Origin: Nocardioides currus
GTDB lineage: Bacteria; Actinomycetota; Actinomycetes; Propionibacteriales; Nocardioidaceae
Direction: 5' to 3'
Length of the DNA: 64,000 bases
NCBI RefSeq assembly: GCF_003057875.1
Contig: NZ_PYXZ01000002.1
Location: 372,254-436,253, forward strand
Positions 26,359 through 34,556 of the stretch are shown here, in pieces. The notes under the pieces were generated by a model that was not told the origin of the DNA, made no database searches, and was given only the letters and a program-made list of their open reading frames with translations. Position 1 is the stretch's first letter; each line of letters opens with the position of its first letter. Made by a program: the position numbers and the translations under genes.

Positions 26359-27720
26359 ATGTACCTGACCGCGACCCTCGACGAGATGACCGAGGCACAG
26401 CTCCTCGATCACGCCGACGAGGTGTCGCGCACGCAGCGGAAGTGCGAGGCGCAGGTGCTGCGGATCGCCGCTCAGACAGCCGTGCTCAACAGCCCTGAGA
26501 CCATCGACCCCGACGTCGCCAGGTTGCCGGGCCGCGAGCGCGTCGTGCGGTTCGGCGGCGTGGGCACCCCGGACGTGGCTGAGTTCGCGGCCGCCGCCCT
26601 GGGCGCCCGGCTCGAGATCTCGTCCGGATCGGCCCGCTCGCTGATGGCCGACGCGCTCGACCTGATGATCCGGCTGCCCCAGCTCTGGCGGCGCGTCGAG
26701 GCCCTGGAGGTCAAGGCGTCCTACGCGCGCTTCGTCGCCCGGCGCACCCGCAACCTGACGCCGGATCAGGCGTCGTACGTCGACGAGCGCGTCGCTGAGC
26801 CGGCGGACGGGCGCATCCCGTGGTCCCGCTTCGAGGACCTCGTGGCCGGCCTCGTCGTGGCCAGCGATCCGGAGGCTGCGGCCGAGGCGGAGCAGGCCAG
26901 TGCGCAGCAGCAGGTGGCGAGGCCCACCCGCTCGACGGAGGACGGGATGCGCGGGTTCTTCATCCGTGCGCCGGTCCCCGTCGTCGCCCTGCTCGACGGG
27001 CGGGTGCAGTGGATCGCCGACGTCCTCCGGTCCCTCGGTGACACCGACGGGGTGGAAGAACGGCGGGTCAAAGCGGTCGCCGTGCTGGCCGACCCCCACC
27101 GAGCCGTCGCCCTCATCGAGGAGTTCGCGCAGTGGCGCGACGGGTCGGGCGAACGTCCCGATGTGGACTGGTCGTCGGTGATGCCGGCGATCACGCTCCA
27201 CGTGCACACCTACGCCGGGCCCGAGCCCACCGACACTGTTCGCGTCGAGGGCCATGGACCGGTGACCGGGGAATGGGTCCGCCGCCACCTCGGTCCGCAC
27301 GCACGGTTCACCATCAGGCCGGTCCTCGACATCGCCGGTCAGGCACCGGTCGACGCCTACGAGATCCCCGAGCGACATCGGCAGGCCGTGCACCTGATGA
27401 CGCCGGCCGACACCTTCCCCTGGGGAGTGAGCACCACCCGCCATCACCAGATCGACCACACGGTGCCCTACCGGCGCGATGGAACCACGGGTCAGTCGAG
27501 GGTGGGCAACTACGGTCCGATGTCGGCCTTCCACCATCGGCTCAAGACCCACGGTAAGTGGCAGGTGCATCAGCCCGTCCCGGGGATCTACTTCTGGCGC
27601 GACCCGTACGGAGCGACGTACGTCGTCGACCACAGCGGCACCCGGCGCCTGCCGGCGCCTGAACCGCCGAGCCCGGCCGAGCGGGCCGTCGCTCGCGCGC
27701 TGTTCGGCCTCGCCGCCTGA
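26359..27720 (+). CDS. DUF222 / HNH endonuclease domain protein (13E12 family)
   Basis: Protein of 453 residues. The N-terminal two thirds match DUF222 (the mycobacterial 13E12 repeat family), with EISSGSARSLMADALDL and VKASYARFVARRTRNLT. The C-terminus is an HNH nuclease fold: QIDHTVPYRRDG, then NYGPMSAFHHRLKTHGKW. Such genes are multicopy in many actinomycetes and may be selfish or defence-related; the true role is unknown. ATG 26359 was taken, with the in-frame TTG 26347 as an alternative. The pattern of short hypothetical genes on its left suggests an accessory patch. Confidence 0.88.
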   Translation: MYLTATLDEMTEAQLLDHADEVSRTQRKCEAQVLRIAAQTAVLNSPETIDPDVARLPGRERVVRFGGVGTPDVAEFAAAALGARLEISSGSARSLMADALDLMIRLPQLWRRVEALEVKASYARFVARRTRNLTPDQASYVDERVAEPADGRIPWSRFEDLVAGLVVASDPEAAAEAEQASAQQQVARPTRSTEDGMRGFFIRAPVPVVALLDGRVQWIADVLRSLGDTDGVEERRVKAVAVLADPHRAVALIEEFAQWRDGSGERPDVDWSSVMPAITLHVHTYAGPEPTDTVRVEGHGPVTGEWVRRHLGPHARFTIRPVLDIAGQAPVDAYEIPERHRQAVHLMTPADTFPWGVSTTRHHQIDHTVPYRRDGTTGQSRVGNYGPMSAFHHRLKTHGKWQVHQPVPGIYFWRDPYGATYVVDHSGTRRLPAPEPPSPAERAVARALFGLAA

Positions 27721-27731
27721 GGATCAGGCGG

Positions 27732-27947
27732 TCACCAGGTGAGCTCGATCTCCACCTCGTTGGAGTCGCCGAGCTCCACCTCGACCTTGAGGTTCACCTC
27801 GTCGGGCACGGCGACGGTGATCCGACCACCGTCGCGCGCGAACTCCACGGAGTTGTGCTTCGCGAGCGAGTCGGCCAGGGCGCGCAGACGTGCGGCAGCC
27901 TCCTCGCGGGTCATCGTGCGGGTCTCGTCCATCTCGAAGAGGTCCAT
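27732..27947 (-). CDS. amphi-Trp domain protein
   Basis: Protein of 71 residues matching the amphi-Trp domain family: basic-acidic helices (TMTREEAAARLRALADSLAK) followed by a beta part with DGGRITVAVPDEVNLKVEVE and a terminal tryptophan. Function is unknown; the domain is often found alone, as here. ATG 27947 is set by homologous length. It converges on the HNH gene with an 11-base gap. Confidence 0.85.
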   Translation of the reverse strand: MDLFEMDETRTMTREEAAARLRALADSLAKHNSVEFARDGGRITVAVPDEVNLKVEVELGDSNEVEIELTW

Positions 27948-27986
27948 GGCCAGAACCTAGCCAGCCGGTGGGAATAGCCTGACCGG

Positions 27987-28865
27987 GTGACCGACCCCAG
28001 CCGCCACACCCTCGACGTCCCCGGTGCCACCCTCAGCTACCTCGTCCACGGCGACCTCGGTGCGACGACGCCGGAGTCGCCGCCGCTGGTGCTCGGTGGG
28101 TCGCCGATGGACGCGACCGGCTTCGCCAGCCTCGCCGCCCGGATCCGCCATCGCGTGCTGGTGCTGGTCGACCCCCGCAACGTCGGGCAGAGCACGCGTG
28201 AGGACGACACAGCCGCCGTGACGCCGGAGCAGCACGCCGAGGACCTGCACGCGGTCGTCGCCGAGCTCGGCGGACCGGTCGACATGTTCACGTCCTCGGG
28301 CGCCTCGGTGAACGCGCTGTTCCTCGTCGCCGCCCACCCCGACGACGTACGCCTCCTCGTGGCGCACGAGCCGCCGATGGCCGCGTTGCTCCCCGACGGG
28401 GACGCGATCGGCCGCGCGTGCGACGACCTGGTCGAGGCCTACGACCGCGAGGGGATCGGACCCGCGATGGCGAGGTTCATCGCCCTCGTCATGCACCGCG
28501 GCGAGTGGACGGGCGACGAGCCCGCACCCGACCCGGCGATGTTCGGGCTCCCCACGACCGACGACGGCTCACGCAACGACGGACTGATGGCCAACATGCG
28601 CGGTGAGGGCTGCACCCGCGTCCCCGACCTCGAGGCGGTGCGCAACGCGTCCACCCGCGTCGTGATGGGCGTCGGCCAGGAGTCGGGCGGAGCCGAGGAC
28701 GGCGAGATCGCGGGTCGAGCGGCCCGCGCCGTCGCGGCCCGGCTCGGCGTCGAGCCGGTGGTGTTCCCCGGTGGGCACAACGGGTTCCTCGGCGGGGAGT
28801 ACGGCCAGATGGGCCAGCCCGACGAGTTCGCCGCGAAGCTGCGCGAGGTCCTGGCGGAGGCCTGA
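27987..28865 (+). CDS. alpha/beta hydrolase
   Basis: Hydrolase of 292 residues with the fold's oxyanion region (LVLGGSPMDATGF), DPRNVGQST, a presumptive nucleophile elbow TSSGAS, and a late histidine in PGGHNGFLGGEYGQM. The elbow differs from the usual GxSxG (a serine replaces the first glycine). The substrate is unknown. GTG 27987 gives a start immediately before a conserved strand. The stop is three bases from the convergent acyl-CoA dehydrogenase stop. Confidence 0.82.
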   Translation: MTDPSRHTLDVPGATLSYLVHGDLGATTPESPPLVLGGSPMDATGFASLAARIRHRVLVLVDPRNVGQSTREDDTAAVTPEQHAEDLHAVVAELGGPVDMFTSSGASVNALFLVAAHPDDVRLLVAHEPPMAALLPDGDAIGRACDDLVEAYDREGIGPAMARFIALVMHRGEWTGDEPAPDPAMFGLPTTDDGSRNDGLMANMRGEGCTRVPDLEAVRNASTRVVMGVGQESGGAEDGEIAGRAARAVAARLGVEPVVFPGGHNGFLGGEYGQMGQPDEFAAKLREVLAEA

Positions 28866-28867
28866 GG

Positions 28868-30016
28868 TCACAGGCCGAGCATGCGGCCGATGATCTCCTT
28901 CTGGATCTCGGTCGTCCCGCCGTAGATGGTCTGGATCCGCGAGTCGGTGTAGGCCTTCGAGATCGGGTACTCGTTCATGTAGCCGTAGCCGCCGTGCAGC
29001 TGCACTCCGGCGTCCACGCAGCGCTTCTGGAGCTCGGTGGTCCACCACTTCGCCATCGAGGCCAGCGCGGTGTCGACCGTCCCGGCGTTGAGCTGGAGCA
29101 CGCAGTCGTTGATGAAGACGCGGGCGATGTGCGCCTCGGTCGCCATCTCGGCCAGCAGGAAGCGGTTGTGCTGGAACTTCCCGATCGGCTTGCCGAAGGC
29201 CTCGCGCTCCTTGGCGTAGGACAGGCACAGGTCCAGCACGTGCTCGATGGCGGCGACCGCGATGACGCCGATCGAGATCCGCTCCTGCGGCAGGTTCTGC
29301 ATCAGCGAGACGAAGCCCGAGCCGAGCTCGCCGAGGACGTTCTCCTTCGGCACCCGCACGTCGGTGAACGACAGCTCGGCGGTGTCCTGCGCGTGCAGCC
29401 CCATCTTGTCCAGGTTGCGGCCGCGCTCGAAGCCCTCCATGCCGCGCTCCACCACCAGCAGCGAGATGCCCTGGTGCCCGGCGTCCGGGTCGGTGCGGGC
29501 CACCACGATCACCAGGTCGGACAGGATGCCGTTGCTGATGAAGGTCTTGGAGCCGTTGAGCACGAAGTGGTCGCCGGCGTCGACGGCACTCGTCCGGATG
29601 CCCTGCAGGTCGGAGCCGGCGCCCGGCTCGGTCATCGCGATCGCCGAGATCAGCTCGCCGGAGACCAGCCCGGGCAGCCAGCGGGCCTTCTGCGACGGCG
29701 TCCCGAGCGAGGAGATGTAGGGGACGATGATGTCGGTGTGCACGGCGAAGCCCGGCCCCGACGCACCCGCCCGGGCGGCCTCCTCGGCCAGCACCATGTT
29801 GTAGCGGAAGTCCTTGATCCCCGCGCCGCCGTACTCCTCCTCGACGTCGAAGCACAGCAGCCCGGCCTTGCCGGCCTCCAGCCACACGTCACGGTCGACC
29901 ACGCCGTCCTTCTCCCACTGGTCGTGGAAGGGGACGACGGAGCGCTCGAAGAAGGCGCGGGCGGTGGCGCGGAAGTCCTCGTGCTCCTGCTCGAGGATGC
30001 TGGGGCGGTCAGGCAC
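28868..30016 (-). CDS. acyl-CoA dehydrogenase, long-chain type
   Basis: FAD enzyme of about 382 residues that introduces the 2,3-double bond in acyl-CoA. It has the FAD motif MTEPGAGSDLQGI and the C-terminal QLHGGYGYMNEYP. The end reads IYGGTTEIQKEI, with glycine at the place where medium- and short-chain enzymes have the catalytic glutamate. Instead a glutamate is found in AAIEHV (about residue 258), the position used in long-chain and isovaleryl-type enzymes. GTG 30016 has AAAGG seven bases upstream and is preferred; ATG 30043 lacks a ribosome-binding site. Either start overlaps the upstream gene. Confidence 0.92.
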   Translation of the reverse strand: MPDRPSILEQEHEDFRATARAFFERSVVPFHDQWEKDGVVDRDVWLEAGKAGLLCFDVEEEYGGAGIKDFRYNMVLAEEAARAGASGPGFAVHTDIIVPYISSLGTPSQKARWLPGLVSGELISAIAMTEPGAGSDLQGIRTSAVDAGDHFVLNGSKTFISNGILSDLVIVVARTDPDAGHQGISLLVVERGMEGFERGRNLDKMGLHAQDTAELSFTDVRVPKENVLGELGSGFVSLMQNLPQERISIGVIAVAAIEHVLDLCLSYAKEREAFGKPIGKFQHNRFLLAEMATEAHIARVFINDCVLQLNAGTVDTALASMAKWWTTELQKRCVDAGVQLHGGYGYMNEYPISKAYTDSRIQTIYGGTTEIQKEIIGRMLGL

Positions 30017-30929
30017 GGGCTTGCCTTTCGTCGGCGCGGTCATGGGCGTTGAGGGCGTCGAGCATCGACAGCGGACCGAGGTCGCGCAGCCGGTGGCCGT
30101 CGGGATAGGTGGCAGCGCGGTGGAAGTAGGGCTCCCGGCGCGGTGGCGCGAAGCGCAGGGCGCGGCCTCGCAGTCGCAGCCCGCGGCGTACGAGCGAGAC
30201 GAACCAGCGCGGCTGCTCCGGCAGCCCGAGCGCCTCGCGCAGCGGCTCGTCCATCAGTGCGATCGTCACCCGCCTCAGCAGCGGGCGCACCGGCAGCGGA
30301 GCGACCGCACGGGCGATCTCGATCGAGGCCTCGGCCAACGCGGTGTTGGCGGGGTCGGGGGCGAAGTGCGTGCGCTCGAAGTCGAGCAGCAGCTGGAGAT
30401 AGCCGTCGTACGTCGAGGGCAGCCCCTTGATCCCCATCAGCTCGCCGAAGCGGGTGGTCACGCGTTCGATCGCGACCAGCTCGTGCGGGTCGAGCGGGCG
30501 CCAGCCGTAGGCCGAGATCCAGCGCACCGGGCCGACGATCGTGGTGGCCAGGACGTAGGCGAGCTCGTCGTCGGGGATGTCGTAGTGGCCGTGGATCTGG
30601 TTGAGGCGGCGTACGGCGGCATGACCCCGCTCGGAGTCGATGCCGTCGACCGTCGCCTCCTGCCCGATCAGGATCGTGTCGTCGTAGCGCTTCATCCCGT
30701 GCTGCTCGAACTCCGCCGTGCGGTGGAGCAGCCGAGAGATCGACGGCACGCCGTAGTCGCGCATGAAGGCGATCCCGGTGCCCTGGACGTAGTCCCACGG
30801 GAACTCGTGGCGCGCGGTCAGTCGGAGGATCTCGTCGTGGTCGGTGCGGGGGTCGAGCGCGCGGATGCGGCGCAGGTTGTCGTAGCGACGCCCACGCTCC
30901 TTCAGCCTCCGCGTGATCAGGAGAGCCAT
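30009..30929 (-). CDS. oxygenase MpaB-like (DUF2236) family protein
   Basis: Protein of 306 residues matching the MpaB/latex-clearing-protein superfamily: RHEFPWDYVQGTGIAFMRDYGV, RLNQIHGHYDIPDDELAYVL and AYGWRPLDPHEL. Related proteins are heme-containing or putative hydroxylases; the activity here is unknown. It overlaps the LLM gene upstream by 13 bases and the acyl-CoA dehydrogenase downstream by 8-35, placing it in a tight operon that could oxidise a hydrophobic substrate. Confidence 0.85.
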   Translation of the reverse strand: MALLITRRLKERGRRYDNLRRIRALDPRTDHDEILRLTARHEFPWDYVQGTGIAFMRDYGVPSISRLLHRTAEFEQHGMKRYDDTILIGQEATVDGIDSERGHAAVRRLNQIHGHYDIPDDELAYVLATTIVGPVRWISAYGWRPLDPHELVAIERVTTRFGELMGIKGLPSTYDGYLQLLLDFERTHFAPDPANTALAEASIEIARAVAPLPVRPLLRRVTIALMDEPLREALGLPEQPRWFVSLVRRGLRLRGRALRFAPPRREPYFHRAATYPDGHRLRDLGPLSMLDALNAHDRADERQARA

Positions 30930-31957
30930 TCCTTCACCTGGGCGATGGTGCCCGCCGGGTCGTCGGTGACGGGGGTCAGGGACAGGTTGGTGACGCCGGC
31001 CGCGCGGAAGGCCTCGATCCGCTCCCGGACGTAGGACGCCGGGCCGACGAAGTTGCCGGCCTCGAGCCAGTCGGTCGGCACCAGCGCCTCGGCCTCCTTC
31101 TTCTTGCCCGAGAGGTAGAGGTCCTGGATCTCGGTCGCTTCCTTCTCGTAGCCGTAGGCGCAGGCGACGTCGTTGTAGAAGTTCTTGCCCTTGGCGCCCA
31201 TGCCGCCGACGTACAGCGCGAAGAGCGGGCGGGCGAGGTCCAGCAGCGCCTTCGTCTCGGCACCCTCGCCGATCGCCACCATCCCGCCGGTGTTGATCTC
31301 CAGCGGGCCGAGGTCGGCGGAGCGCTTCGCCTTCCCGGCCGCGAGCGCGTCGCCCCAGACAAGCCCGGCCTTCTCGGGGTGGAAGAGCATCGGGATCCAG
31401 CCGTCGGCGATCGCCGCGGTCTGCTCGACGGACTTCAGGCCGAGGGAGGCGATGTAGATCGGGATCACGTCGCGCTCGGGGTGGGTGAGGATCTTCAGCG
31501 GCTTGCCGAGACCGGTGACCGCGCCGTCCTCCTTGGTCAGCGGCAGCTTGATCAGGCCGTCGTTCTCGAGCTTCTCGCGCTTGAGCCCGCGGCGCACGAT
31601 GTCGATCACCTCGGCGGTGCGGGCGAGCGGCTTGGCGTACGGCACGCCGTGGAAGCCCTCGATGACCTGCGGCCCGCTCGTCCCGAGGCCCAGGATCGCG
31701 CGTCCGCCCGACACGTTGTCGAGGCCGGCCGCGGTCTGCAGCAGCGCTCCCGGGGTGCGGGAGTAGACGTTCATGATCCCCGAGCCGATCTCGATGGTCT
31801 CGGTCCTGGCCGCGAGGTAGCCCATCAGCGTCGGGGCGTCGAAGCCGTAGGCCTCCGGCACCCAGATGGTGTCGAGCCCGGCCTGCTCGAGGCGGCTCAC
31901 CTGGTCGGCGGCCTCGCGCGGGTTGCCGGAGTACATGAGCGTCGTCGAGAGCTTCAT
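30917..31957 (-). CDS. LLM-class F420-dependent oxidoreductase
   Basis: Luciferase-like TIM-barrel enzyme of 346 residues, with GLDTIWVPEAYGFDAPT, IEIGSGIMNVYSRTPG and GRAILGLGTSGPQVIEGFHG typical of the F420-dependent group that includes methylene-H4MPT reductase-like and Rv-type members. The substrate is not determined. ATG 31957 was taken because the barrel's first strand (KLSTTLMYSG) begins there. It is the first gene of the LLM-MpaB-acyl-CoA dehydrogenase operon. FbiC in the same window supplies F420. Confidence 0.92.
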   Translation of the reverse strand: MKLSTTLMYSGNPREAADQVSRLEQAGLDTIWVPEAYGFDAPTLMGYLAARTETIEIGSGIMNVYSRTPGALLQTAAGLDNVSGGRAILGLGTSGPQVIEGFHGVPYAKPLARTAEVIDIVRRGLKREKLENDGLIKLPLTKEDGAVTGLGKPLKILTHPERDVIPIYIASLGLKSVEQTAAIADGWIPMLFHPEKAGLVWGDALAAGKAKRSADLGPLEINTGGMVAIGEGAETKALLDLARPLFALYVGGMGAKGKNFYNDVACAYGYEKEATEIQDLYLSGKKKEAEALVPTDWLEAGNFVGPASYVRERIEAFRAAGVTNLSLTPVTDDPAGTIAQVKEWLS

Positions 31958-31982
31958 GGCGCCAACTGTGACACCACTACTG

Positions 31983-32735
31983 TCACGGTTGCAAGGCGGG
32001 GTTCCGCGGGCCGAACACGACGTCGACCCCCGGCGAGAACATCGCGTGGTCGGGCGCCCGGGCGGCCAGGTCGGCGAAGCCGGCGACGGCGAGCAGCTCG
32101 TCGTCGACCTCGTCCACGGTCGCGTCGTGCAGCGGCCAGGCGGGGTGCTCGTTGGGCCAGTAGCGCGTGCGGCCGCCCCGGTCGGGCAGGTGCAGTCCCC
32201 AGCGCGCGGTGAGGAAGTGCTCCAGCGGACCGGCCTCGATCGGCGGGCCGACGCGCACCGAGATCCGCGACCGCGCGCCCCGCGGGCCCGGCCACCGGCG
32301 CGAGCAGGTGTAGGTGACGCGCTCACCCGAGCGCCGACGGTCCATCCGTGACCAGAGGTAGGGCAGCCCCGGCCCCCATCGGGCGGCCAGCACCGGCGCG
32401 AGCCGGGACGCGTCAAGGCTGACGAACACCACGCCGCGACGTCCCTGCTCGTCGACGGAGTAGAGCCGGACGTTGGTCTCGTGGAACGACCCGACGTAGG
32501 GAAGCCCGGGACCGCGGCCCAGGCCGATGCCCTGCATCCAGAACGGGATCAGGCCGACGTAGGTGCGGCCCTCGAAGGTGTCGGGGCGGGTGCCGGGCGG
32601 GAGGTGCGGCGCCACCTGCTCCGGCCGCACCGCCCAGTGCAGGAACGTGAGCTCCTCCCAGCGCTGGGTGAAGACCGTGCGACCGGCGTCCCGTGGGGAG
32701 GTCGGGGTGATCGGCTCGGCCTCGATCTCGCTCAG
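31983..32735 (-). CDS. DUF2071 family protein (YqjF-like), likely CTG start
   Basis: Protein of about 250 residues in the DUF2071 (YqjF) family: FTQRWEELTFLHWAV, HLPPGTRPDTFEGRTYVGL and GLPYVGSFHETNVRLYSVD. Function unknown. No ATG, GTG or TTG lies in frame between the end of the ABC gene and the conserved N-terminus. CTG 32735 overlaps the ABC stop by four bases (CTGA), is preceded by GGGAAGGG, and is the best candidate; translational coupling is likely. The true start could lie a few residues away. Confidence 0.75.
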   Translation of the reverse strand: MSEIEAEPITPTSPRDAGRTVFTQRWEELTFLHWAVRPEQVAPHLPPGTRPDTFEGRTYVGLIPFWMQGIGLGRGPGLPYVGSFHETNVRLYSVDEQGRRGVVFVSLDASRLAPVLAARWGPGLPYLWSRMDRRRSGERVTYTCSRRWPGPRGARSRISVRVGPPIEAGPLEHFLTARWGLHLPDRGGRTRYWPNEHPAWPLHDATVDEVDDELLAVAGFADLAARAPDHAMFSPGVDVVFGPRNPALQP

Positions 32736-34480
32736 CCCTTCCCGTGCCAGGAGTCCCAGAGCGCGGCGTACGAACCACCGGCCTCGACCAGCTCGTCGTG
32801 CGAGCCGAACTCGCTGATCACCCCGTCCTCGACCACCGCGACGCGGTCGGCGTCGTGGGCGGAGAAGAGGCGGTGGGCGATGGCGATCACCGTACGCCCG
32901 TGGAGCACGGCGGCGAGCGAGCGCTCGAGGTGGCGGGCCGCGCGGGGGTCGATCAGCGAGGTTGCCTCGTCGAGGACCAGCGTGTGCGGGTCGGCGAGCA
33001 CCAGCCGCGCGAGCGCGATCTGCTGGGCGTGGGCGGCCGTCACGGCGCGCCCGCCCGAGCCGATCACCGTGTCGAGCCCGTCCGGCAGCGCGGAGACCCA
33101 CTCCTGGGCGTCGACCGCGGCGATCGCGGCGTGCACGTCCGCGTCGGTGGCCGACGGCCGCGCGAGGATCAGGTTCTCGCGCAGGGTGCCGACGAAGACG
33201 TGGTGCTCCTGCGTCACGAGCGCGACGTGCCCGCGCAGGTCACCGAGCGGCAGCTCGACCAGGCCGACGTCGCCGACGGTGACCGAGCCGGAGCGGGGCG
33301 GGTGGATCCCGGCCAGCAGCCGGCCGAGGGTCGACTTCCCGGCCCCGGACGGGCCGACCATCGCGATCCGCTCGCCGACCCCGACGTCGAGGTCGACGCC
33401 GTGGAGGACGTCGCGCCCCTCGACGTACGCGAACCGCACGTCCTCGGCGTCGAGCTTCTCCGACGACGGCACCCGACCGCTGACCTCGCGGTCGTCGGGC
33501 ACCTGCGCGACCCCGAGCAGGCGCGACAGCGCCGCCGCGCCGAGCTGGAGCTCGTCGAGGATCGAGACGATGCGGTCGACCGGGTCGATCAGCATCTGCA
33601 CGTAGAGCGTCGCGGTCGTGACCTCGGCCAGCGAGACCGAGCCCTGCGTGTAGAGGTAGCCGCCGAAGAGCAGGGTGCCGACGACCGGCAGGAGGTAGCT
33701 CAGCTCCATGCTCGGGAAGAAGACGGTGCGCAGGTGCAGCGTGTAGCGCTCGGCCTTGAACGACCGGGTGCAGTCGTCGTCGCCCATCTCGATCCGCTTG
33801 GTCCCCAGCCCGAGCGCCTCGACGGTGCGCGAGCCCTCGACCGTCTCGGACAGCGTCGTGGTGATCTGGGAGTAGGACGCGGTCTCGGCGAGGTAGCCGT
33901 CCTTGGCGCGGGCGAGATACCACCGCAGCCCGATGACCAGCGGCGGCAGGGCGAGCAGGCAGGGCAGCGCGACCCACCAGCCGACGCTGAGCGCGGCGCC
34001 GAACGTCAGCACCGCCGAGACGACCGCGATGGTCCACTCGGGCAGCGCCCAGCGCACGGACCAGCCGAGCCGGTCGATGTCGGAGCCGGTGCGGGTCAGC
34101 AGGTCGCCGGAGCCCGCGGCCTCGACGGTGCCGACCGGCAGCGCCAGCGTGTTGGCCACGAAGTCCTCGCGCAGCTCGGCGAGCACGAGCTCGCCCATCA
34201 CCTGCGAGCGGTAGCGCGCATAGCGCGTCAGCACCGACTGCGCGACCAGGAAGACGGCGAGCAGGACCACGATGCGGTCGACGTGGGCGCGGGTGGTGCC
34301 CTCCTCGACAGCCTGCACGAGGTCGCCGAGGAGGCGCGGCGCCGCCAGCGCGGTGAGCGCCGCGAGCACGTGCAGCCCGAGCGCGGTGTAGAGCAGGCGC
34401 GGGTGGCGGCGAGCCACCTGCCCGACGTAGCGGCGCACGGCGCGGCCGTCGGCGATGGGCAGCCTGGTGGTCACGCTCAT
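32732..34480 (-). CDS. ABC exporter half-transporter, canonical P-loop but degenerate signature
   Basis: Type IV ABC exporter of 582 residues: about six membrane helices (residues 25-300) and a C-terminal ATPase. Walker A is intact (GPSGAGKST, near 377-385), Walker B is LVLDEAT, and the switch histidine is in IAHRL. The signature expected as LSGGQ is replaced by VTAAHAQ (near 477-485). Its gene lies directly downstream of a partner whose defects are complementary, so the two form a heterodimer with one working ATP site. ATG 34480 was taken. Substrate unknown; multidrug, peptide or siderophore-like cargo are possible. Confidence 0.93.
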   Translation of the reverse strand: MSVTTRLPIADGRAVRRYVGQVARRHPRLLYTALGLHVLAALTALAAPRLLGDLVQAVEEGTTRAHVDRIVVLLAVFLVAQSVLTRYARYRSQVMGELVLAELREDFVANTLALPVGTVEAAGSGDLLTRTGSDIDRLGWSVRWALPEWTIAVVSAVLTFGAALSVGWWVALPCLLALPPLVIGLRWYLARAKDGYLAETASYSQITTTLSETVEGSRTVEALGLGTKRIEMGDDDCTRSFKAERYTLHLRTVFFPSMELSYLLPVVGTLLFGGYLYTQGSVSLAEVTTATLYVQMLIDPVDRIVSILDELQLGAAALSRLLGVAQVPDDREVSGRVPSSEKLDAEDVRFAYVEGRDVLHGVDLDVGVGERIAMVGPSGAGKSTLGRLLAGIHPPRSGSVTVGDVGLVELPLGDLRGHVALVTQEHHVFVGTLRENLILARPSATDADVHAAIAAVDAQEWVSALPDGLDTVIGSGGRAVTAAHAQQIALARLVLADPHTLVLDEATSLIDPRAARHLERSLAAVLHGRTVIAIAHRLFSAHDADRVAVVEDGVISEFGSHDELVEAGGSYAALWDSWHGKG

Positions 34481-34487
34481 GCGCGTA

Positions 34488-34552
34488 CTCGCTTCGCTCC
34501 GTGCGCGCACGAGGCACACAACGCACTGTGCTGGATGACTCGCTCGCTTCGC
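34488..34552. repeat. direct repeats of CTCGCTTCGC between the ABC genes
   Basis: CTCGCTTCGC occurs at 34488-34497 and 34543-34552 in the 76-base gap between the two ABC genes. Sequences of this kind are often dispersed in high-G+C genomes. No regulatory role is evident. Confidence 0.55.
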
Positions 34553-34556
34553 GCGC

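Noticed and set aside
34481..34556. Small mobile element between the two ABC genes
   Set aside because: Only a 10-base direct repeat is present; no terminal inverted repeats or coding capacity.
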